From Cytophagales bacterium (GTDB taxonomy: Bacteria > Bacteroidota > Bacteroidia > Cytophagales > Cyclobacteriaceae): a DNA stretch of 33,359 bases. The translations under genes and the position numbers were made by a program. How positions within the stretch are numbered: position 1 is the first letter of the stretch; each line of letters starts with the position of its first letter. The notes under the pieces were generated by a model, which saw nothing but the letters and a program-made list of their open reading frames with translations, was not told the DNA's origin and did not search any database. Where the stretch lies: positions 1 through 33,359 of the forward strand of contig JANYHW010000045.1 of assembly GCA_025358885.1 (NCBI GenBank). The letters run 5' to 3'. Positions 24,833-30,795 of this stretch are shown piece by piece.

Positions 24833-24891
24833 CCACAGATAGCACAGATTATCACTTACAATGCATCTGAGGCAATCTGTGTAATCTGTGG
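24833..24891. repeat. Imperfect inverted repeat of CACAGAT units
   Basis: Left arm CCACAGATAGCACAGATT (24833-24850) and right arm AATCTGTGTAATCTGTGG (24874-24891) are complementary at 16 of 18 positions. Each arm is itself a near-direct repeat of an ACAGAT unit at about 9-bp spacing. The loop is 23 nt. The element fills the 93-bp gap between the C39-like and RimK-like genes. Similar (CACAGATTA)n-type intergenic sequences are, from memory, dispersed in many bacterial genomes. Confidence 0.6.
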
Positions 24892-24904
24892 TTAATATCT
24901 CCAA

Positions 24905-25618
24905 TTATTTTGGTTCAATAATCAACAAGTTAGCATCATACGTCACAATGCCAAGCATGATGCTGTTGATGAGCCTGTCGAAGGTGACACTATAATATTG
25001 ACTCTTCAATGGGTTTGGATTCATCGGGTCGGCGAGGTACACTTCACTCGAAAGGGCATCAAAGCCGTTAATAATGGCGAAGTGCCCGACCGGCTCACCC
25101 TTTATGCTGTCGTACTTATTATTGACCGATATCTCCCGCGGTGTCGCATACAGGTAAGTTGCACTAAGCCCGGTGAGGATGGGTATGGACTTTCTTAAAT
25201 AGCTTTTGATGAGGTTGTCATCCAGCTCGTGATAGAGCATCTTACCACCTGCTTCCAGGAACTTGATGTACGCCCGACTGGCAACCAGCAACCGCCTGCG
25301 TTTGGATTTGTAAGCCATTTGACGCTTGAGGTTGTGGATCATTTTGCTGGAAGGCAATTTGAACCATGTTGGATCAAATACATTGAGGTTATAAGTGAAA
25401 ATGGACGCCTGATAACCTCGCTGTAAGGCATGATTCCCCATCATCACTGCCAGTGTGCCGCCATTCTTGAGTTGTTTTACTTCCCGGATCACCTGTTTGA
25501 GGCTGATAGCATCGTTGTAGTACTGGTACAAAGCATGAAGGCATGTCGGCCCACAAGTCACCTCATCCGGCTGCGCCTTGATATCAAAATTCAGGAAGAG
25601 TGCCTGTCGTTTGTGCAT
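24905..25618 (-). CDS. Papain-like C39-type cysteine peptidase (cytoplasmic)
   Basis: A 237-residue protein of the peptidase C39-like fold. The catalytic Cys22 lies in EVTCGPTCLHAL, the His is His179 in GHFAIING and the Asp is Asp197 in ADPMNP. Gln16 upstream of the Cys may form the oxyanion hole. Length fits a lone peptidase domain. There is no signal peptide, ABC-transporter fusion or membrane segment, so it probably acts in the cytoplasm. In known C39 domains the enzyme cleaves after a double-glycine leader, but this stand-alone type accompanies RLAN/ATP-grasp ligases (family knowledge). It heads the three-gene cassette and is the likeliest processing enzyme. No GG-leader peptide gene is visible nearby. 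An alternative role is an amidohydrolase that reverses the ligase reaction. Confidence 0.88.
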   Translation of the reverse strand: MHKRQALFLNFDIKAQPDEVTCGPTCLHALYQYYNDAISLKQVIREVKQLKNGGTLAVMMGNHALQRGYQASIFTYNLNVFDPTWFKLPSSKMIHNLKRQMAYKSKRRRLLVASRAYIKFLEAGGKMLYHELDDNLIKSYLRKSIPILTGLSATYLYATPREISVNNKYDSIKGEPVGHFAIINGFDALSSEVYLADPMNPNPLKSQYYSVTFDRLINSIMLGIVTYDANLLIIEPK

Positions 25619-25716
25619 GACCTAAAACAACTTCGAAATAGATACATCAAATAACTCTAACAAATCGGTACAATGATGAGGCATCAAAGATAACGGTAAT
25701 ATCATCGTATCGGAAC

Positions 25717-25745
25717 TTGAGTTTTTCCTGAAAAGACTAATATTG
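25717..25745 (+). promoter_or_regulatory. Candidate promoter of the S1/P1 nuclease gene
   Basis: TTG (25717-25719), 18 bp, then TAATATTG (25738-25745), one mismatch from TAnnTTTG. The start codon at 25764 is 18 bp downstream. The gap to the divergent C39-like gene is 145 bp, so both promoters must share it. Confidence 0.4.
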
Positions 25746-25763
25746 CAGGAACTTCTAGCTGTT

Positions 25764-26531
25764 ATGAAAAGCAAACTTATCGCCGTCCTTGGTTTTTGTT
25801 TTGTGGTCTCCCAGGCTTCAGCATGGGGTCCAACTGGCCACCGCGCAACCGGCTGGATTGCAGAACGGTTCCTGACGGCAAAGGCCAAGAAACGTATCTC
25901 CGCAATCCTGGAACGCGAATCCCTGGCTATGGTCAGTACCTGGATGGATGAAATCCGGTCCGACTCAACCTATAACTACACGACAGATTGGCACTGGACA
26001 ACCATTCCTGATGGGAAACACTATGAAGATGTGGAGGCCAATCCTGATGGCAAAGTTGTCATGATGATAGAGAAGCTTACCAAGGACCTGAAAGCCGGAA
26101 AGTTGAGTGCAAAGCAGGAGCGGGAATACGTGAAAATGCTCGTGCACATGGTAGGAGATATTCATCAACCTCTTCATGTTGGTAAGCCGGGTGACAAGGG
26201 AGGCAATGATGTAAAAGTGAAATGGTTCAGGAGTGAATCCAATTTGCACCGCGTATGGGACAGTGAAATGATTGATGACACTAAACTAAGTTATTCAGAA
26301 CTAGCGCAATCATTAATCCAGCCTGACGCTACGGTAGTAAAGAAGTGGCAAGGTGCTTCCGTAAGAGAATGGGCCACGGAGTCGATGAGCTATCGTCCCC
26401 AGGTGTACGACATTGGCAATGGTAACCTCAGCTACCAATATTCCTATAAGTACTTGAGTATTGCCCGATTGCGTATGCTGCAGGCCGGGATCCGGTTGGC
26501 GGGACTGCTGAACGAGATTTACGGGAAGTAG
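25764..26531 (+). CDS. S1/P1 family zinc nuclease, exported
   Basis: A 255-residue secreted or periplasmic nuclease with a trinuclear zinc site that cuts single-stranded nucleic acids and 3'-nucleotides. The signal peptide is residues 1-20, and cleavage leaves Trp21 at the mature N-terminus, as in the family. The nine zinc ligands are all recognisable: Trp21, His26, Asp62, His77, His128, Asp132, His138, His162 and Asp166. The His128/Asp132/His138 spacing equals that of P1 nuclease (116/120/126). The open frame begins at a TTG (25743), but the ATG at 25764 gives the normal signal peptide. Length is close to other bacterial members. It has its own promoter-like element and is monocistronic. Role: probably nutrient or phosphate scavenging from nucleic acids (inference). 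Confidence 0.94.
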   Translation: MKSKLIAVLGFCFVVSQASAWGPTGHRATGWIAERFLTAKAKKRISAILERESLAMVSTWMDEIRSDSTYNYTTDWHWTTIPDGKHYEDVEANPDGKVVMMIEKLTKDLKAGKLSAKQEREYVKMLVHMVGDIHQPLHVGKPGDKGGNDVKVKWFRSESNLHRVWDSEMIDDTKLSYSELAQSLIQPDATVVKKWQGASVREWATESMSYRPQVYDIGNGNLSYQYSYKYLSIARLRMLQAGIRLAGLLNEIYGK

Positions 26532-26551
26532 AAAATCGGTATGGCCAGATT

Positions 26552-27226
26552 TTAGTGGCAGGCCTTGTTAAACTTCCTGAGCTTATAATAATTGTACGGA
26601 AGGGGAGCGAGGAATCCGGCCACCATGGCCACGATCAAAGCTGTCCAATACATTGGATTTCCAAAGGCGGCTTTTCCGCCAGTGATCATGAAGTCGGTCG
26701 CATTCATAACCAATTCCATCGCAATCATCGATAGGAATGACATGGAGATGGCAGTCTGGAATGCCAATTTCCAGTTAAATTGTTCCCGCCAATGAAGCAG
26801 AATGGTTTCCAGAGATACACTGGTTACGAGGCCAGCAACAATAGCCAGTACCATTTGCAGTGCCATTGGAGTGCCAGGATAATAACCCTGGAGGAAGATC
26901 ACCATAAAGAAATCACCGATTGAGCATCCGATCAGACAATTCAAGGTATTCAGTGCCGCGCGGCCCCAGATATGGGAATCGGTCCAGAATCCGATCGGAG
27001 AAGGTGCTTCAATATGTCCATTTTCTGAAATCTGGTAGGAGGGATAAGGACTCAGTGCCTGTCGAAGAGAGGTGAGGGCCAGGGGTTGATCCACCTCAAC
27101 TTCAGCCATCGACTGTTCAAGGGATACAGTGACTTTCCGGATCTCCTTCACTGAGGCAAGAGCCTTTTCAACGGTTCCAGCGCATCCGTTGCATGTCATA
27201 CCTTTAATTGAAAACGTTTGTGTCAT
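26552..27226 (-). CDS. Heavy-metal-associated domain fused to DUF4396 membrane domain
   Basis: A 224-residue fusion. Residues 1-68 form a ferredoxin-like HMA domain with the metal-binding motif GMTCNGC (Cys12, Cys15), as in copper chaperones and P-type ATPase leaders. Residues about 85-220 form a small polytopic membrane domain of the DUF4396 type: LNCLIGCSIGDFFMVIF, LVTSVSLETILLHWREQFNWKLAFQTAISMS (split), NPMYWTALIVAMVAGFLAPLPYNYYKL. A further His/Cys end (ACH) may add ligands. Cys97 and Cys101 in LNCLIGCS lie in a membrane helix and could receive the metal. A metal-transfer or sequestration role is inferred. A palindrome lies right upstream (27231-27243). No copper ATPase or CsoR gene is adjacent. 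Confidence 0.85.
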   Translation of the reverse strand: MTQTFSIKGMTCNGCAGTVEKALASVKEIRKVTVSLEQSMAEVEVDQPLALTSLRQALSPYPSYQISENGHIEAPSPIGFWTDSHIWGRAALNTLNCLIGCSIGDFFMVIFLQGYYPGTPMALQMVLAIVAGLVTSVSLETILLHWREQFNWKLAFQTAISMSFLSMIAMELVMNATDFMITGGKAAFGNPMYWTALIVAMVAGFLAPLPYNYYKLRKFNKACH

Positions 27227-27230
27227 AAAT

Positions 27231-27243
27231 ACATACGGTATGT
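27231..27243. promoter_or_regulatory. Palindrome ACATACGGTATGT upstream of the HMA-DUF4396 gene
   Basis: ACATAC-G-GTATGT is a perfect 6-bp inverted repeat around one base, located 5 bp before the start codon. On the minus strand ATACCG also repeats 10 bp apart, i.e. on the same face of the helix. It may be an operator of a metal-responsive regulator or a translation-blocking hairpin. No experimental support. Confidence 0.35.
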
Positions 27244-27377
27244 CTCGGTATTTTATTTGATACTCATGACTTTAACAAAATGAACGGCCATATAGTTGCC
27301 GCAAGGTAATATTAACTGAAGGTGATTGTTCTTGGAATTGGAGCAGGGTTTATACCTTTAAGGTTTAAAGCAGTATC

Positions 27378-29033
27378 ATGGCCGAAGAAAAGAGCTCAAA
27401 CTTCCTCGAGGAGATCGTAGAAAATGACCTGAAGTCAGGAAAATATAGCGGTATTATTACCCGTTTTCCGCCGGAACCAAATGGCTACCTTCACCTCGGT
27501 CATGCCAAAAGCATTTGCCTGAATTTCGGATTGGCCCTGAAACATGGCGGCAAGACCAACCTTCGCTTTGATGATACGAACCCCATCACGGAAGAAACTG
27601 AATACGTCGAGAGCATCAAGAACGATGTGAAATGGCTTGGTTTTAGTTGGTCGAACGAATTCTACGCATCAGATTACTTTGGGGAACTCTATGAATTTGC
27701 CATCGTCCTCATTAAAAAAGGACTGGCCTATGTCGACGACAGTTCCCCTGAGGAAATAGCTTTCCAAAAAGGCACACCCGTTAAGGCAGGAACAGGCAAT
27801 GTTTACCGCGAACGAAGTGTTGACGAAAATCTCCAGCTGTTTACAGAAATGAAGGCCGGAAAATACAAAGAGGGTGAAAAAGTCCTTCGTGCAAAAGTGG
27901 ATCTGGCCAGCCCGAACATGCACATGCGCGATCCCATCATCTATCGGATCAAGCATGCGCACCACCACCGAACGGGCGGCACCTGGTGCATCTACCCGAT
28001 GTATGACTTCGCCCACGGCCAAAGTGATGCCATTGAAAAGGTCACTCATAGTATTTGCACCCTGGAATTCATCCCGCACCGGGAATTGTATGACTGGCTT
28101 ATCACCAACCTGGGAATTTACCCTTCAAGGCAATATGAGTTTGCAAGACTCAATATGACTTACACGATGATGAGTAAACGCAAGCTGTTACAACTGGTAA
28201 GCGAAGGGCATGTCAAAGGCTGGGATGATCCGCGTATGCCGACCATTACCGCCGTGCGCAGGAGAGGGTACACTCCGGAGAGTATTCGCGAATTCTGCGA
28301 CAAAATCGGTGTAGCCAAGCGTGAGAACCTGATCGACATCGGGTTGCTGGAATTCTGTGTAAGGGAACACCTGAACAAGATATCACTTCGCCGCATGGTA
28401 GTAACCGATGCCTTAAAAGTGGTGATCACCAATTATCCAGAAGGAAAGATGGAATTGCTGCCAAGTGAAAACAACACAGAAGATCCCAACGGAGGTATTC
28501 GTGAGATTCCGTTTAGCCGGGAATTATTCATTGAGAAAGATGACTTTATGGAGGTTCCTGTCAAGAAATATTTTCGGCTTGCACCCGGACAGATGGTGAG
28601 GTTAAAGAGTGCCTACATCATAAAATGTGAGGAAGTGATTAAAGACAGCGCCGGAAATGTCTCCGAACTGCGCTGTACGTATGTTCCTGAAAGCAAGAGC
28701 GGGTCCGATGTTTCAGGTATAAATGTGAAGGGAGTGATTCATTGGGTGAGTGTTCCCCATGCCCTGGAAGTGGAGGTCAGACTTTACGATAGGCTCTTCA
28801 ATATGGAGGATCTCAATCAGGCTGAAGGTGACTTCAGGACTTTGCTCAATCCCGATTCTCTCAAAGTCCTGCCGAAAGTGTATGCTGAGCCGTCTCTTGC
28901 GCTTGCAAAATCAGCTGATCGGTTCCAATTCATGCGGATTGGGTACTTCTGTGTCGATCCGGATTCTACCCCGGCGAAGCGGGTATTTAACCGGACGGTA
29001 ACACTGAGGGACATGTGGGCGAAGAAAAACTAA
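27378..29033 (+). CDS. glnS: Glutaminyl-tRNA synthetase
   Basis: A 551-residue class I aminoacyl-tRNA synthetase charging tRNA-Gln in the cytoplasm. The N-terminal PPEPNGYLHLGHAKS contains the HIGH-type motif HLGH (39-42), and the KMSKS-type loop is MSKRK (265-269). The sequence around residues 7-50 follows E. coli GlnRS closely (NFLEEIVENDL, RFPPEPNGYLH). GlnRS is distinguished from GluRS by FDDTNP and the C-terminal two-barrel anticodon-binding region (from about residue 340). Length equals E. coli GlnRS within a few residues. Its presence implies a direct glutamine pathway rather than sole dependence on GatCAB. The gene is monocistronic, with 151 bp upstream, and convergent with the START-like gene. 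Confidence 0.97.
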   Translation: MAEEKSSNFLEEIVENDLKSGKYSGIITRFPPEPNGYLHLGHAKSICLNFGLALKHGGKTNLRFDDTNPITEETEYVESIKNDVKWLGFSWSNEFYASDYFGELYEFAIVLIKKGLAYVDDSSPEEIAFQKGTPVKAGTGNVYRERSVDENLQLFTEMKAGKYKEGEKVLRAKVDLASPNMHMRDPIIYRIKHAHHHRTGGTWCIYPMYDFAHGQSDAIEKVTHSICTLEFIPHRELYDWLITNLGIYPSRQYEFARLNMTYTMMSKRKLLQLVSEGHVKGWDDPRMPTITAVRRRGYTPESIREFCDKIGVAKRENLIDIGLLEFCVREHLNKISLRRMVVTDALKVVITNYPEGKMELLPSENNTEDPNGGIREIPFSRELFIEKDDFMEVPVKKYFRLAPGQMVRLKSAYIIKCEEVIKDSAGNVSELRCTYVPESKSGSDVSGINVKGVIHWVSVPHALEVEVRLYDRLFNMEDLNQAEGDFRTLLNPDSLKVLPKVYAEPSLALAKSADRFQFMRIGYFCVDPDSTPAKRVFNRTVTLRDMWAKKN

Positions 29034-29072
29034 TGTTAGATCCCGGGTGTTAAATGCTTTATTGACAGACGC

Positions 29073-29107
29073 AATTAAAATTTAGCATTCAACATTTTAC
29101 ATTTTGC
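29073..29107. repeat. Second 7-bp-period repeat array, abutting the START-like gene
   Basis: Five contiguous 7-bp units with the consensus ATTTNNC (for example ATTTAGC, ATTCAAC, ATTTTAC) lie between glnS and the START-like gene. The last unit ends at 29107, directly before the START-like stop triplet (minus strand, 29110-29108). The unit type matches the second half of the array at 9583-9651. Confidence 0.55.
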
Positions 29108-29812
29108 TTAGTCTTTAATAAAGGATACTCTCCTGGTTTTGTATTTCCCGATTTTTTCCCGCATGGCTTTGAAGGTTTGGTAGGGTGCTTCTGGTGCAAC
29201 AACATTCACAATCCAGGGAGGGACAGCACCCCCGATGTCAATTTCGATATAGTATTCCACGAAGACCTTGCCTGCTGCGAGCGGCTTGATGGACCACTTT
29301 GCTTTTGAGAATGGCACACGTACGATCTTGTCTTTCGGCGGTAGATAATCCGGGATGCTTACGGCTTCTACCTTTAGCTCTTTCGTGACATGATCCTGAT
29401 TCAGGGTAAGGCGAATTACAAAATCCCGGTTGCTGGTGACGATGGGGGCACCCACTTCCGTGTAGTAAATAATCTCATAATCGCTGACTTTCTTCAACAC
29501 GCTTGCGCTGATGGTTTTGTACTGCCAGGCGCCATACCCCTCTATATCAACGATCATTGCTGCGACCTGCGAAAGACTGCCATTGACAGCAAATGTTGTT
29601 TTTACGGATCTAAACTTGGACTCCTGGACGTGGCATAAGTATACCTGAATACTGTCTTTGTCTACTTTGAGAATGCAATCGGTTTGGCCTGATACTTTCA
29701 ACGAATGAATGAAGAGTAAAGTGCTCGTAAGTAACAAGAACTTGAACCGCTGAGAGGTGGAGACGCAAAGGTTCACCAGCCGTTGCATTGATTTATCTTT
29801 TGTAGAAGCCAT
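29108..29812 (-). CDS. START-like (SRPBCC) lipid/hydrophobic-ligand binding protein, exported
   Basis: A 234-residue protein. A basic N-region is followed by a hydrophobic segment (about 24-38, FLLLTSTLLFIHSL) and a probable cleavage after VSGQ, so it is predicted exported or anchored. The mature part resembles a START/SRPBCC domain: SVKTTFAVNGSLSQVAAMIVD with IEGYGAWQYKTISASVLKK, YYTEVGAPIVTSNRDFVIRL, WSIKPLAAGKVFVEYYIEIDIGGAVPPWIVNVVAPEAPYQTFKAMRE (each split below 20 residues; the PPWIVN-type motif is typical of START). Such domains bind lipids or other hydrophobic ligands. The first 25 or so residues are encoded in a repeat-like segment (29738-29777), so the true start may be later. It is 19 bp downstream of the metallophosphoesterase gene and likely the last gene of its operon. 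Confidence 0.75.
   Translation of the reverse strand: MASTKDKSMQRLVNLCVSTSQRFKFLLLTSTLLFIHSLKVSGQTDCILKVDKDSIQVYLCHVQESKFRSVKTTFAVNGSLSQVAAMIVDIEGYGAWQYKTISASVLKKVSDYEIIYYTEVGAPIVTSNRDFVIRLTLNQDHVTKELKVEAVSIPDYLPPKDKIVRVPFSKAKWSIKPLAAGKVFVEYYIEIDIGGAVPPWIVNVVAPEAPYQTFKAMREKIGKYKTRRVSFIKD
29738..29777. repeat. GACGCAAAG-type repeat inside the START-like gene 5' end
   Basis: The plus strand reads AACCGCTGAGAGG then TGGAGACGCAAAGGTT, a degenerate series of CGC-RAG-RAG units about 9 bp apart. It resembles the widespread intergenic repeat of the form CCGC-AGAG-ACGC-AAAG seen in many environmental genomes (recalled, not searched). It encodes the basic N-region of the START-like protein's signal sequence. 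Confidence 0.4.
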
Positions 29813-29831
29813 CGCAGTGGTTTGGATTTGG

Positions 29832-30785
29832 TCATGGGCGGGAAGGAAAAGAGATATCGAAAGAATTCCCTTTCTCCATTCCGGAAAAATCCTCCCTTAA
29901 GAAAAACGAAGTGATGGTCATTGCTTTTTTGTTGTGATACAATTTGACATAATGAAACATGGGCTTATAGTCTACGGCGAAATCTTCAAGTTTGTCCGGG
30001 CCCGTATTGAGTGGTTGGTGAATGCCTCCGCCGCCACCGATCGTGATAAAATCCTTGCCCTCTTTCTTGAAATGTTCAAATGCATGTGCATGCCCTGTGA
30101 TAAAAAGGCAGGCTTTTTTTGACTTTATAAATGGTTGAACAAAATGTTCCTGGACAGGTCCAGACGAGCCTACGATTTTGCTGTTGGTATATGGTGCGTG
30201 ATGGCAAGTCACAATGATGGCTTGAATGCCGGGCTGGCCATCAAGGTCGTTCAAAGTTTTCATCAACCACTTATCTTGTACAGCGATTGCCTCTTTTGAC
30301 ATTTTTTTGAAATTGGAATTCAATAAGATGATTGCAATTGAGTCGACTGTCCTGAAATACCCTGTGCGCACGTGATCAGGAAACCGGCTTTGAAATCTTT
30401 TCTCCCCTTTCTTGGCGTGCAACATAACATCGTGGTTCCCCAGCAGTGCGGTTACTTTAATTCCGACACCCCTGCACTGCGCCAGGTAGTCATCCATGTT
30501 TTTCCACTTATTATTCTTGTATCCCAGCGCGACAACATCGCCCAAAATGAAGAGCGCCTTCGGTTTTTCATGCACAATATCTTCCATGATCAGCCCCGTT
30601 GCTCTTTCATTTTGGTTGGGCTTCAGAAATACTTTCTCTATCCACATGGGTGCCTGGGTATCGCTGACAAATGCAATATCAGCATGGGCTTGGGCCCCGG
30701 AAGAGGTTATTATAAACAAGAGACTGCCAGAGAGGAGCAACCCTTTCGCTGACAACCAGCCACAATCCATTTTCAATTTCAACAC
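29832..30785 (-). CDS. Calcineurin-type metallophosphoesterase, exported
   Basis: A 317-residue exported protein with a signal peptide (about residues 1-33, ending AQA). The core motifs of the superfamily are SDTQ (Asp42, Gln44), LGDVVALG (Asp83), LLGNHD (Asn117, His118), VTCHHAPYTNS (His195/196) and ITGHAHAFEH (His232, His234). The first metal motif is D-x-Q rather than the common D-x-H, a variant that occurs in a minority of family members. The substrate (phospho-monoester or diester) is unknown. The alternative start is Met6 (30770). The gene is 10 bp downstream of asparagine synthase and 19 bp upstream of the START-like gene. Confidence 0.9.
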   Translation of the reverse strand: MLKLKMDCGWLSAKGLLLSGSLLFIITSSGAQAHADIAFVSDTQAPMWIEKVFLKPNQNERATGLIMEDIVHEKPKALFILGDVVALGYKNNKWKNMDDYLAQCRGVGIKVTALLGNHDVMLHAKKGEKRFQSRFPDHVRTGYFRTVDSIAIILLNSNFKKMSKEAIAVQDKWLMKTLNDLDGQPGIQAIIVTCHHAPYTNSKIVGSSGPVQEHFVQPFIKSKKACLFITGHAHAFEHFKKEGKDFITIGGGGGIHQPLNTGPDKLEDFAVDYKPMFHYVKLYHNKKAMTITSFFLREDFSGMEKGNSFDISFPSRP

Positions 30786-30795
30786 ATTAATCAGT

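Noticed and set aside
24812-24845. Longer start of the RimK-like gene (11 extra residues)
   Set aside because: The added residues come from the inverted repeat and do not match the family start MPKLIIVEKP.
25430-25654. Plus-strand frames opposite the C39-like gene as a possible leader-peptide gene for it
   Set aside because: They are antisense to the peptidase gene and have no double-glycine leader or hydrophobic core; no convincing precursor peptide was found in the window.
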